Source: Bacteroidia bacterium (lineage in GTDB: Bacteria; Bacteroidota; Bacteroidia; Chitinophagales; Saprospiraceae). Taken from it: 47,465 nucleotides of DNA. This document shows positions 1 to 8,186 of this stretch, piece by piece. Position numbers and translations under genes: made by a program. Below the pieces are notes generated by a model, which saw only the letters and a list, made by a program, of their open reading frames with translations, searched no databases and was not told the DNA's origin. The stretch is from contig JAUIEA010000012.1 in assembly GCA_030429045.1 (NCBI GenBank), forward strand, positions 1 through 47,465, read 5' to 3'. Within the stretch, counting starts at the first letter, position 1; every line of letters begins with the position of its first letter.

Positions 1-1927
1 CTGTTGTGTCCGTGTCCAATCTGGAAGAAGTGATCTGGTATTTTTGATCGACCAGCTGCAGGTCGTACAGTGTTTCTGACCGGGAGGCCAGCGTATGATC
101 CAGAATATGCGTTCGACTGTTGGTCGTCGGATGAGAGAAGGCCTGGATCTCAAAAACCGGAATGGCCCAGGAACTATCGACCTGCTCCGGTGGCAGGAAG
201 GTCGGGAGCGAATCTTCATGTACGATGAGGATCTCCCCTTCAGGTAATTGGAAGGCCTGATCTGTGCGGATCAACACGGAATCCAGATAGGCGATCTTCC
301 GATTATACACGCCTGTCTCATCCGTCAGCCAGGCAAACCATGTGGTATCCAGTTGGATGGGAAGGCGTTCGTTGGATCGGGGAGTAGCGGTGATGCGCAC
401 TGCCTCTGAAGGCCGAGTCTCCAGATCGTAAAAGAAGAGGTCAAGGGTTCCTGTCGGACTTACATTATTCAGCTTCAGGCGAGCCATGGAGGTAGTTGGC
501 CGGTTGGATGTAAACAGGACACCCCTTTTTCCTTTATAGGTAAACGGTGCAGGCTCCAGGTCATCCCAGGCATCCTGGGTGATCCGGTCGGATTGCCGGG
601 TCGGGATATGATACAGGAAAAGATCTGACAAGCCACCCGTTGCCCCGCTGAACACCAGGCGCTGATTGTCAAAATAGCGCATGCTGTAGACCCGCTGGTA
701 AATGGGCGCAAGTTCCTGGACTTCATCCTCGTCCTTCAACAGGTCCTTTATCGTCAACTGGAGTCGGTCCCGCTTTTCGGACAGAATCGCCAGATATTGA
801 CTGGACGGATGCCAGTCGATCAGCGGATATTGATAGTCGGTCTCCTGAAATGGATTGCGAAAGGCATACTGCATGACCTTTTTGCGATCTCCGGTCTGGA
901 GATCCTGGACATAGACCTTGATCTTTCCATCCCGGTTGAGGACATAGGCCAGATGGCGGCCATCAGGACTGGCTTTCAGATGAAAGACAGGAACCTGCCT
1001 CCGGTTTCGAAAGGACACGATATCTGTAGATGGTGCCCCCAGGCCGGCCAGGTCAGTGGTATATCGTTCCTGAAAAAAGCTGTACCATCCGGCCGTCAGT
1101 CCGGGAAACGGTGTGCCCAATACATAGAGCATACCTTCTTCCACATCCCGATAGATCCGGGCGATATAGAGGATATTGGCGACTGAAGATGGACCAAACT
1201 GCCTGGACAGATAATACCAGAAGGCATGACCAGCCAATTCTGGATCTTCCTTGACCACATCATCAAAGGTTTTGAATCGCTCCTGCTGGAGCAGGGTCCG
1301 CAAGCGGTCATCCGCATCTGTATTCCACTCTTCGCCGATATAGGCGATCAGCCCCTCCTTGAACCAGACCGGCATATTGAAGAGGATGGCATTCTGGACA
1401 TACTCCTGCAGGTTGCCGCCGAACAGCATGGCATCGAGGTAGACCTCAGCGATGCCTTCCCGGATCTGCTTGCGCAGGTGCTGGTGGTCTCCATTGAAGT
1501 AGACAAATATTTTGTTGCCATAGATCTTGGTCTTCCCGGTGACATTGGTGAAGGCCTCTTCGGTGCCAATATTGCTTTGTTTGAGATCCGTCAGGTCGGT
1601 ATACACCAGGATCTCGATCTTGTCGTTCATCCGATGTTCCAGTAACTGCTGGATCCCATCGTGCTCCTCTTCGGCGATCATCACTGCAGCCTGCCCGACC
1701 ATGCGCCCTTCTCCATACCAGTAGGTGATGAAATTCTGGCTTTCATACTGAAGCCACTCATCAAAGTCACGTGAATATTGGACGCGATTCTTCCCAAACT
1801 CGGTTTGAATGCCTTGTGCCAGCACGGCTCCTCCGGTCAGAAGGAAGAAAATAAGCGGGATGTAACGAATACCGTAAACTTGCACTTCAGGATCTTGGTT
1901 TTGACGTTCCAATTTAGGTCTTTCCAC
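1..1927 (-). CDS. Exported TolB-like beta-propeller protein with degenerate peptidase-MA-like domain (partial, 3' end outside window)
   Basis: The minus frame is open from about 1927 to the window edge, over 640 codons, and has no ATG near its 5' end. An in-frame TAG lies just upstream of a GTG at 1927. Other possible starts are TTG at 1912 and GTG at 1885. The GTG at 1885 gives a compact signal peptide (IPLIFFLLTGGAVLA), so the true start is uncertain. The first 350 or so residues resemble the peptidase-MA-like domain of Bacteroidota TolB-type proteins. Where an HExxH would be expected the sequence reads IREGIAEVY, and a second helix has WFKEGLIAYIGEEW, so zinc-peptidase activity is probably lost. 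The rest shows PD40/WD40-like blades (SPDGRHLAY, LVFSGA, VLFTSNRP). It is probably periplasmic or surface-exposed and binds a protein or glycan, but no substrate can be named. It is divergent from the MBL gene at 1956, with starts about 30-70 bp apart. Confidence 0.85.
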   Translation of the reverse strand, partial: MERPKLERQNQDPEVQVYGIRYIPLIFFLLTGGAVLAQGIQTEFGKNRVQYSRDFDEWLQYESQNFITYWYGEGRMVGQAAVMIAEEEHDGIQQLLEHRMNDKIEILVYTDLTDLKQSNIGTEEAFTNVTGKTKIYGNKIFVYFNGDHQHLRKQIREGIAEVYLDAMLFGGNLQEYVQNAILFNMPVWFKEGLIAYIGEEWNTDADDRLRTLLQQERFKTFDDVVKEDPELAGHAFWYYLSRQFGPSSVANILYIARIYRDVEEGMLYVLGTPFPGLTAGWYSFFQERYTTDLAGLGAPSTDIVSFRNRRQVPVFHLKASPDGRHLAYVLNRDGKIKVYVQDLQTGDRKKVMQYAFRNPFQETDYQYPLIDWHPSSQYLAILSEKRDRLQLTIKDLLKDEDEVQELAPIYQRVYSMRYFDNQRLVFSGATGGLSDLFLYHIPTRQSDRITQDAWDDLEPAPFTYKGKRGVLFTSNRPTTSMARLKLNNVSPTGTLDLFFYDLETRPSEAVRITATPRSNERLPIQLDTTWFAWLTDETGVYNRKIAYLDSVLIRTDQAFQLPEGEILIVHEDSLPTFLPPEQVDSSWAIPVFEIQAFSHPTTNSRTHILDHTLASRSETLYDLQLVDQKYQITSSRLDTDTT

Positions 1928-1955
1928 ATTCTAACCCAATCCAAACGCAGGAATC

Positions 1956-2603
1956 ATGTCACAAGTTGTCTCTTTGACCTACAGTCCCTTTGCAGAAAAC
2001 ACCTATCTCGTCTATGATGAGACTCGTGAGTGTATCATTATTGATCCGGGCTGCTATACCAAAGAGGAAGAAAAACATCTGGCCCATACCATCGACCTGC
2101 ACAAGTTGACCCCGGTTCGACTCCTCAATACGCATGGGCATATCGATCATGTCTTCGGGAACCAGTTCGTGAAGGACACCTGGGGACTGGAGGCGGAGAT
2201 CCACAAGGGAGAACAGGTGGTGCTGGACAGTGTATCCCGGATTGCGCAGATGTATGGGATCCCCATGCGGAATGCCGTACCCCCTCCCGGACGCTTCCTG
2301 GAGGATCATGAAGAGATCACCTTTGGCAAGACCGCGTTGAAATGCATCCTCGCTCCTGGTCACTCCCCGGCTCACCTTTGTTTTTATAATGAAGCGGATC
2401 ATTATCTGATCGGCGGGGATGTTCTTTTCCAGGGGAGTATTGGCCGGACCGACCTCCCCGGGGGAAATCACGAACAATTGCTGGACAGCATTCGCAAACG
2501 GATCTATGTGCTTCCGGATGAGACCACTGTCTACTCCGGGCATGGGCCCGAGACCACCATCGGGTGGGAGGCTAAAACCAATCCCTTTGTCCAGCGCAGT
2601 TGA
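1956..2603 (+). CDS. MBL-fold metal-dependent hydrolase (glyoxalase II-like, YcbL type)
   Basis: This 215-residue protein has the full metallo-beta-lactamase metal site. THGHIDH at residues 59-65 gives His60, His62, Asp64 and His65. His136 lies in APGHSPAH, Asp155 in IGGDVLF, and His196 in YSGHGPET. The length and GSIGRTDLPGG segment fit the compact single-domain glyoxalase-II-like hydrolases (YcbL family) common in Bacteroidota. These hydrolyse thioesters such as S-lactoylglutathione, or related substrates. The long C-terminal substrate domain of classical GloB is absent. There is no signal peptide, so it is cytosolic. It is divergent from the TolB-like gene and about 100 bp upstream of ugd on the same strand. 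The exact substrate cannot be told from sequence. Confidence 0.92.
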   Translation: MSQVVSLTYSPFAENTYLVYDETRECIIIDPGCYTKEEEKHLAHTIDLHKLTPVRLLNTHGHIDHVFGNQFVKDTWGLEAEIHKGEQVVLDSVSRIAQMYGIPMRNAVPPPGRFLEDHEEITFGKTALKCILAPGHSPAHLCFYNEADHYLIGGDVLFQGSIGRTDLPGGNHEQLLDSIRKRIYVLPDETTVYSGHGPETTIGWEAKTNPFVQRS

Positions 2604-2678
2604 GGCCTGGATATATCCATCCGGGGTTCTTTTTCAGTCTAATCGATAAAACCTCGCTCTGCTTCGGGTGAGGTGGCC

Positions 2679-2686
2679 TATTTTTG
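2679..2686 (+). promoter_or_regulatory. Candidate Bacteroidota -7 promoter box for ugd
   Basis: TATTTTTG matches the TAnnTTTG -7 element used by the Bacteroidota primary sigma factor and lies 24 bp upstream of the ugd ATG. No convincing TTG-type -33 element is visible at the usual distance. The assignment rests on one box and its position. Confidence 0.45.
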
Positions 2687-2709
2687 CCGGCGAAACAACT
2701 TCATAGACC

Positions 2710-4029
2710 ATGCATATTGCAGTAGTGGGTACAGGATACGTAGGCTTGGTAACCGGCACCTGTTTTGCCGAAACCGGAAACGACGTGACCTGCGTCGACA
2801 TTGATGCACGGAAGGTGGCGCAGATGCAATCGGGTAAAATTCCCATTTTCGAGCCCGGTCTGGACCTGCTCTTCGACCGGAATACCCGGCAGAATCGCCT
2901 CCACTTTACCACCAACCTGAAAGAGGCGGTCGACCAGGCGGAAATCATATTCCTGGCCCTGCCCACACCTCCCGGAGAAGATGGCTCTGCAGATCTTCGC
3001 TATATCCTGGGGGTTGCAGATGACCTCAGCAAGCTGATCACCAGATACACCGTGATCGTGGATAAGAGTACCGTCCCGGTCGGTACATCCGAAAAGGTCC
3101 ACGCGGCACTGGCAAAACATTTATCCGAGGACCTGTTCGATGTGGTGTCCAATCCCGAATTCCTGCGGGAGGGTCTGGCTGTAGAGGATTTCATGAAGCC
3201 GGATCGGGTGGTCATCGGAACCAGTTCTGAACGGGCCAAGAAGGCCATGCAGCACCTGTATCAGCCCTTTGTCCGCCAGGGCAATCCCATCATCTTTATG
3301 GATGAGCGGTCGGCCGAGATGACCAAGTATGCAGCGAATTCCTACCTGGCCGCCCGGATCACCTTCATGAATGAGATCGCCAACCTGTGCGAGCGGGTGG
3401 GTGCCAATGTGGACATGGTCCGTATCGGCATGGGTACCGACACCCGGATCGGCAAACGGTTCCTCTTCCCTGGGGTGGGCTATGGAGGTTCCTGTTTTCC
3501 CAAGGATGTGCAGGCACTTGCCATGACCGCTGATGAATACGACTATGATTTTCGCATCCTCAAAACCGTGATGAAGGTCAATGACCGGCAGAAGAGCATT
3601 CTCGTGGACAAGATCCGCAATTACTATGATGGTCAACTGGCCGGAAAGACCATTGCGGTCTGGGGCCTGGCCTTCAAGCCCAATACGGATGATATCCGTG
3701 AAGCACCGGCCCTGGCCATCATCGACCTGCTGTTGGCGGATGGCGTCCGGATCCGGGCTTACGACCCCGAAGCGATGAACAATGTGCGAGAGTCCTATGG
3801 GGACAAGATCACCCTGACAGAGAATGCCTATGACGCTCTGGATGGTGCTGATGCGCTCGCCATCATTACAGAGTGGAGTGCATTCCGCTCACCGGATTTT
3901 GACCAGGTCCGTAAGCGCATGAAAGAAACGGTTGTCTTTGATGGCCGAAATCTGTTTGACCTGGAAGAGATCGGTGCAGAAGTGCAATATTATGACAGCA
4001 TCGGGCGTCATGTTATGCGTAAGAACTAG
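2710..4029 (+). CDS. ugd: UDP-glucose 6-dehydrogenase
   Basis: This cytosolic enzyme oxidises UDP-glucose to UDP-glucuronate with two NAD+, supplying precursors for polysaccharide and LPS. The 439-residue length is normal. The N-terminal Rossmann fold begins MHIAVVGTGYVG (residues 1-12), with the NAD-binding acidic end at DID (30-32). The catalytic cysteine is Cys262 in GYGGSCFPKD. The central NPEFLREG and AEMTKYAAN segments are typical of the UDPG/MGDP dehydrogenase family. The C-terminal domain has WGLAFKPNTDDIREAPA. A TAnnTTTG box precedes the gene. The lipoprotein gene follows after 27 bp, and porQ after that, so the three may be one transcript. In T9SS organisms a UDP-sugar enzyme beside porQ could serve the anionic LPS that anchors T9SS cargo, but this link is inference. 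Confidence 0.96.
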   Translation: MHIAVVGTGYVGLVTGTCFAETGNDVTCVDIDARKVAQMQSGKIPIFEPGLDLLFDRNTRQNRLHFTTNLKEAVDQAEIIFLALPTPPGEDGSADLRYILGVADDLSKLITRYTVIVDKSTVPVGTSEKVHAALAKHLSEDLFDVVSNPEFLREGLAVEDFMKPDRVVIGTSSERAKKAMQHLYQPFVRQGNPIIFMDERSAEMTKYAANSYLAARITFMNEIANLCERVGANVDMVRIGMGTDTRIGKRFLFPGVGYGGSCFPKDVQALAMTADEYDYDFRILKTVMKVNDRQKSILVDKIRNYYDGQLAGKTIAVWGLAFKPNTDDIREAPALAIIDLLLADGVRIRAYDPEAMNNVRESYGDKITLTENAYDALDGADALAIITEWSAFRSPDFDQVRKRMKETVVFDGRNLFDLEEIGAEVQYYDSIGRHVMRKN

Positions 4030-4056
4030 TTCCTGAATTAACCAAAGGCTTAGCGA

Positions 4057-4668
4057 ATGACGAAATGGTCCCTACTCCTGCTTGTTCCTCTTTTCCTGGT
4101 ATCCTGTGGCTCTGATACGGAGATCGTCGAACTCGTGGATACCGAAGGAGCGTTTACAGAAACCTTTGAACGGCTGAAAAAGACCGGTCAGAAAAATGGT
4201 TTCTACCGAATGGTATCCGATGAGGGGCTGCTGATCGAAGAAGCTCAATACCTGATGGACACCTTGCATGGGGTCCGAAAGATCTATGATGAAAAAGGGG
4301 TGATCCAGATCGAGGAAACCTATGATCACGGCCTTTTTTCAGGGCCTTACAGGACCTTTTACCCGGATGGCAAGGTCGAACTGGAGGGGTTCTACCAAGA
4401 CAATGAAACAACCGGGGTCTGGAAGAAGTACTACCCCTCCGGCGCGCTGATGGAAGAGGTCGCCTTTGCCGGGAATATGGAAAACGGCCCATTTAAGGAA
4501 TACCACGAAAATGGCAAGATCAAAACAGAAGGCACTTATCTCGATGGTGATAACGAACATGGCGAGCTGCTGAAGTATGATGAAAATGGCGAGCTGGTCG
4601 AAAAAATGGATTGCCAGCGGGGGATCTGCCGGACGGTTTGGACTCGTATCCAAAGTGCCGAGAAATGA
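4057..4668 (+). CDS. MORN-repeat (YwqK-like) lipoprotein
   Basis: This 203-residue protein begins with a lipoprotein signal (LVPLFLVSCGS, lipobox Cys17), so it is predicted to be a membrane-anchored lipoprotein. The body consists of about five MORN_2-type repeats, recognisable by the alternating pattern GxFxGPYRTFYPDGKVELEG, GVWKKYYPSGALMEE and GPFKEYHENGKIKTEG. Databases often name such proteins YwqK family antitoxin, but no partner toxin is adjacent and the name says little about function. These repeats form extended beta-sheet surfaces that may bind lipids or partner proteins. Its stop codon overlaps the porQ start (ATGA, 4665-4668), so the two are probably translationally coupled. That makes a cell-envelope role linked to the T9SS plausible. 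Confidence 0.85.
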   Translation: MTKWSLLLLVPLFLVSCGSDTEIVELVDTEGAFTETFERLKKTGQKNGFYRMVSDEGLLIEEAQYLMDTLHGVRKIYDEKGVIQIEETYDHGLFSGPYRTFYPDGKVELEGFYQDNETTGVWKKYYPSGALMEEVAFAGNMENGPFKEYHENGKIKTEGTYLDGDNEHGELLKYDENGELVEKMDCQRGICRTVWTRIQSAEK

Positions 4669-5741
4669 TGCATTCCCTACGCTTCCTGACGCTTCTTCTG
4701 GGCACAAGCTTGCTCTCTATCCAATCCCTGCAGGCACAGGTGACCGGCGGACGCCAGGCCTTCGCTTTTCTGGAACTACCCGTGTCTGCCCGGCTGACAG
4801 CGCTGGGCGGCCAGCTGGTCAGTGCCCGTGATCGGGACGTCACCCTGGGTGCCGGAAATCCGGCCCTGCTCCAGGCCGACATGCACGGCCAATTGAGCTT
4901 CAATCACGCTTTTCATGTCGGTGGTACCGGTAACGGCTATTTTGGCTACGGTCATCATATCCAACCCTGGGATCTGACCGTTCATGGTGGCGTGCGCTAC
5001 ATGCAGTACGGAGATATCCCCTGGCGAGACGAGTTCAACCAGGACCTGGGCACCTTCTCCCCGCGAGAATTGGCTGCACACATCGGTGCCGGTTGGCAAT
5101 GGCAGGAACGGATCAGTCTGGGCATGAATCTGCGGTTTGTCCAGGCCCGTTATGAAGCCTACCAGTCCACTGCCCTTGCCAGTGATATCGGCCTGTACTA
5201 TGAAAACCCGGAGTCCCGTCTGGGAATTGGTGTGGTTTTACAAAATATCGGCGGCCCCCTGACCCGTTTTTCCGATTCTGGAGAACGACAGGGTCTTCCC
5301 TTCAATCCGGTGATCGGTTTGAGCAAGAGACTCAAGTACCTGCCACTACGATTGACCGTATCGGCTCACACGCTTCACCGGTGGAATATCCGGTATGATG
5401 ATCCGGACCTTCGGACCCAAATTCTCTTTCCCGGCCAGGAAGCAGAATCTGAAAACAGCTTTGCGCAAGGCGTGGACAATGCCTTTCGCCATCTGACCTT
5501 CAGTGGGGAATTCCTCTTTGGAAAGACAGAATCCTTTCGGGTTCGCCTGGCCTATGACCATCGGATGCGTCGTGAGATGCTGGTACCGAATTATGGCGGA
5601 CTGGCCGGCTTCAGTGGAGGCTTCGGGTTTCGGGTCTATCGCTTCCATCTGGACTATGGCTTTGGGGTGTACCACCAGGCTGGCAGCTCACATCATCTGT
5701 CCATTTCTACCAACCTCAAGGAATTCTTCCCGTCCATCTAG
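4665..5741 (+). CDS. porQ: Type IX secretion system outer-membrane barrel protein PorQ
   Basis: This 358-residue protein resembles PorQ, the PorV-like beta-barrel of the T9SS attachment complex (PorU/V/Q/Z). PorQ delivers or anchors PorZ, which handles anionic LPS during sortase processing of cargo. It has a signal peptide ending LQAQ, the motif ARLTALGGQLVSARDRDVT, and ALLQADMHGQLSFNHAF near the N-terminus. Long alternating hydrophobic strands follow to the end (DYGFGVYHQAGSSHHLSIS). ATG at 4665 was chosen because it gives a standard signal peptide directly and overlaps the preceding stop as ATGA. The frame is also open upstream to 4611, but that would add a non-signal leader. It faces the YdbT-like gene convergently across 65 bp. 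Confidence 0.87.
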   Translation: MMHSLRFLTLLLGTSLLSIQSLQAQVTGGRQAFAFLELPVSARLTALGGQLVSARDRDVTLGAGNPALLQADMHGQLSFNHAFHVGGTGNGYFGYGHHIQPWDLTVHGGVRYMQYGDIPWRDEFNQDLGTFSPRELAAHIGAGWQWQERISLGMNLRFVQARYEAYQSTALASDIGLYYENPESRLGIGVVLQNIGGPLTRFSDSGERQGLPFNPVIGLSKRLKYLPLRLTVSAHTLHRWNIRYDDPDLRTQILFPGQEAESENSFAQGVDNAFRHLTFSGEFLFGKTESFRVRLAYDHRMRREMLVPNYGGLAGFSGGFGFRVYRFHLDYGFGVYHQAGSSHHLSISTNLKEFFPSI

Positions 5742-5806
5742 GGTTCTAACTCCCATTGCAGTCTACCAGTGATCATCCGTCCTGAAACTCCGGGGCACAA
5801 GTGGTC

Positions 5807-7276
5807 TTACATCCAGGAACGGGCATCCGACTCGATCCGGAACAGAACATATCGCTGCAGTTGCTCTGCCCTCTTTTTCGGGAGATAAGGTATGTTTTCG
5901 GTGCCTGCGGCGGTGTGCAGGGTAACGGTGACCAAATCATGCCAGCGTTGGATGGGATTTTGATGGAGGGATATGCTCTGGATCTTGTACACAGGCAACA
6001 GGGTTGTGACCGGAGTCAACCATCCTCGTTTCAGCAGCAGGATGTCCCGATTGATAAACCATCGCCAACGCCTGGTGACCTTCCAGGCAAAAAGAGCAGA
6101 AGTCAGGCCCCAGATCAGGGCCGGAAGCCAGAGGCTGAAATCCAGCACATAACCGCCTACGGTCATGATGACAGCTGGCAGGATACCGGTCAGGACCCAT
6201 CGCTTCCAGAAATAGCGATTGTCGATCCCGGCCCAGGCACCCTGATCTCGTTGTTCGGATGGAAAGACCAGACCCAATATGCTTTGTAACTGGTGGAGGT
6301 AGAGCCCCGGGATCGCAACCTGCTGACGCCCTTCAGGCGAATCAGATGTCGCCTGGGAAAAGTTGAGTCGAAAGATGCCAAACAGTCGCTGGATGGGGTT
6401 TTCACTCCAGGTCAGGGATTGGAGTTTTCGCTTGGTGACCACGGTCTCCCGAATGGTGAGCAATCCGTGGTTTAACCGAAATCGCTGTCCCTGGGCATAG
6501 AAGGCCAGGTCTGCATGGGCCAGTAAAATTCGGACGACGCTGGCAATGATCACGCCGATAGTGAGGATGGCCCCCAGGATGACCAGGACCATCATGGACT
6601 GGACCGCTTCGCCCACTTCGGCCAGTTTACCTTCCGGGAGAATGCCCCACTGGTTTTCAAGGTCGTCCAGAAAACCGATAATGACTGCCAGCACCACGCC
6701 AATGGTCCGGAGGTGATTCTGACTCAGTCCCACCTTGACCAGATCCAGGAAACCCAGGGTGAACAAGGCCACTTCTTCCTCTTGAAATTCTTCCTCCCGG
6801 TTCTTTCCAGCCGGATATGCAGCACGCTTGAACAACCTGGCTTGCAGCTCGGCCACGATATCCATGCTGATGGCACGAATTTCCACTTCCGCCTTGGCAG
6901 ACCCGGCCGTTTCCACCAATACTTTTCCGGTATGGGTGATCCGATGCAACAGGGTTTGCTCGACATTCACACTTTGAATCCGATCGATCGGGATGGTCTT
7001 GTTCTTTTTCTTCAACCATCCTTCCTTGACATAGAAGGTATCTTCATCTACCCGGAATGAAAAAAAGAAGTGATTGATCAGGGCTGAGATCAGCATAATG
7101 ACCAGGAATCCCAGGATGATTTGAAACCCGTATTCCCCCCTGTTTTTGGATGGCTGGACAAAGATGATCAGGAATACCGGCCATAATTGCCGGACCATGA
7201 TCCGGCCATAGTGCCAGAGAATAAACAGAATGGCCCAGGGGGATTGCCGCAGGGGACTGTGAAAATCCCGATTCAT
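5807..7276 (-). CDS. YdbT-like membrane protein with three bacterial PH (bPH_2) domains
   Basis: The protein has 489 residues, close to the length of Bacillus YdbT. Paired hydrophobic segments occur near residues 30-70, 175-245 and 365-400. Three bPH_2-type domains lie between or after them: roughly 73-150 (VDEDTFYVKEGW, IPIDRIQSVNVEQ), 260-330 (LNHGLLTIRETV, LQSLTWSENPIQRLFG) and 400-480 (NRDILLLKRGW, YKIQSISLHQNPIQRW). The recurring R(I/L)QSxxxxQ-PIxR pattern is typical of the family. It is the last gene of a five-gene overlapping operon, and its ATG overlaps the HERIH gene stop by 4 bp. B. subtilis ydbS-ydbT form a similar pair that has been linked to resistance to bacteriocins. Envelope protection is therefore a reasonable inference here, not something the sequence proves. 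Confidence 0.87.
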   Translation of the reverse strand: MNRDFHSPLRQSPWAILFILWHYGRIMVRQLWPVFLIIFVQPSKNRGEYGFQIILGFLVIMLISALINHFFFSFRVDEDTFYVKEGWLKKKNKTIPIDRIQSVNVEQTLLHRITHTGKVLVETAGSAKAEVEIRAISMDIVAELQARLFKRAAYPAGKNREEEFQEEEVALFTLGFLDLVKVGLSQNHLRTIGVVLAVIIGFLDDLENQWGILPEGKLAEVGEAVQSMMVLVILGAILTIGVIIASVVRILLAHADLAFYAQGQRFRLNHGLLTIRETVVTKRKLQSLTWSENPIQRLFGIFRLNFSQATSDSPEGRQQVAIPGLYLHQLQSILGLVFPSEQRDQGAWAGIDNRYFWKRWVLTGILPAVIMTVGGYVLDFSLWLPALIWGLTSALFAWKVTRRWRWFINRDILLLKRGWLTPVTTLLPVYKIQSISLHQNPIQRWHDLVTVTLHTAAGTENIPYLPKKRAEQLQRYVLFRIESDARSWM

Positions 7277-7614
7277 GCTTTCCCGCGTTTGAGGAAGGCC
7301 CAGAAAGGGCGATGTTGCAAATAGGTCGGATCCTGTTCATGACCGTAGGCCTCCCGTTCAAAAGAGATGGCCATGTAGGCCTCCAGGTGACCCTTACCGA
7401 TGATCCGATACCACAGGTATTCCAACAGATACCAGAGATAGAAGGGCAGGATCAACAATTCCAATTGCTGGACCAGATGGATGCGTTCATGCCGAAGCAG
7501 GACGGAATTGACCACCCCTTTACGGGCCAGTATAAATGGAAATATGGCCATTGCCCTGTTGATCTTGGGCATGAATTTCCACCACCATCCTCCTTCAATG
7601 ATCAATCCATTCAT
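7273..7614 (-). CDS. Small membrane-associated HERIH-motif protein (possible metalloprotease-like)
   Basis: This 113-residue protein has a hydrophobic N-terminal segment (AMAIFPFILARKGVV), then LRHERIHLVQQLELLILPFYLWYLLEYLWY. The HERIH segment has the HExxH spacing of zinc metallopeptidases, and it is followed by a transmembrane-like helix and then SFEREAYGHEQD. The acidic EREA could serve as a further ligand, as in some minimal metallopeptidases. Similar short proteins are common in Bacteroidota, but no characterised function is known to me. It overlaps both neighbours by 4 bp (ATGA at 7611-7614 and 7273-7276). It is therefore translated together with the two PH-domain proteins and may work with them at the membrane. 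Confidence 0.75.
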   Translation of the reverse strand: MNGLIIEGGWWWKFMPKINRAMAIFPFILARKGVVNSVLLRHERIHLVQQLELLILPFYLWYLLEYLWYRIIGKGHLEAYMAISFEREAYGHEQDPTYLQHRPFWAFLKRGKA

Positions 7615-8186
7615 TCTTCTTCGTCAGATTCCTTCTGGATTCGTCCCAGGATAAAATCCTTAAGTCTTTCGGCGACCTCCCGTTCCAGTCCGCTAATGCT
7701 TACATCGCTGCTGTTCTTACCGGCCGTATAGACCTCCAGTGTAGCGAGGCCATAGATCTTCTCGATTGGACCCTGCTCAATCTCGCAATGTTGAATGCGA
7801 TTGAATGGGACTGCCGTTTCACTCCACCAGATCCATCCTTTCCGGAAGGTAATATCCCGTTCACGAATGGCATATTTTCGGGCGGCATAGGCCTTGCGGA
7901 TGACGGTTTGAGCAAAGACGAACAGGAAGATCAGTACAGATGCCGGCAGGATATACCAAATGGACCACCCCTGAAAAATAACCAAGCCGGCCACCACCAG
8001 CAATCCAATGGTAAAGGTGACCACATTCCGCCGGGATTGCCAGCGCAGCCATGCTTTTGATAGTGGCTGGTAGTCCACTTCCTTCAGTTGTGGCAAGTCC
8101 TTCGGATGAACCGGAAGGTTTTCAAATACAGGTGTTCCCTCCGATGAGGGATCGGCAGGCTCGATCAACCCTTGTAAAACATCCAT
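7611..8186 (-). CDS. YdbS-like membrane protein with one bPH_2 domain
   Basis: This 191-residue protein has a hydrophilic N-terminus of about 55 residues. A hairpin of two membrane segments follows (FTIGLLVVAGLVIF, WYILPASVLIFLFVFAQTV). Then comes a single bPH_2 domain with AIRERDITFRKGW, VPFNRIQHCEIEQGPIEKIYG and LEVYTAGKNSSDVSISGL. It is the short partner of the YdbS/YdbT pair. It overlaps the ABC permease gene by 22 bp and the HERIH gene by 4 bp. The N-terminal extension is longer than in Bacillus YdbS (about 160 residues). Function is inferred only from family and neighbours: an envelope protein, possibly protecting against membrane-active compounds together with the ABC exporter encoded upstream. 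Confidence 0.87.
   Translation of the reverse strand: MDVLQGLIEPADPSSEGTPVFENLPVHPKDLPQLKEVDYQPLSKAWLRWQSRRNVVTFTIGLLVVAGLVIFQGWSIWYILPASVLIFLFVFAQTVIRKAYAARKYAIRERDITFRKGWIWWSETAVPFNRIQHCEIEQGPIEKIYGLATLEVYTAGKNSSDVSISGLEREVAERLKDFILGRIQKESDEEE

Noticed and set aside
797-1645. Plus-strand frames of 129 and 139 codons
   Set aside because: They are antisense to the continuous minus-strand TolB-like frame, which has a signal peptide and recognisable blades.
2600-2645. Possible terminator after the MBL gene (T-rich stretch after GGATATATCC)
   Set aside because: The palindrome has no loop and is not adjacent to the T-run, so a stable terminator hairpin is not supported.
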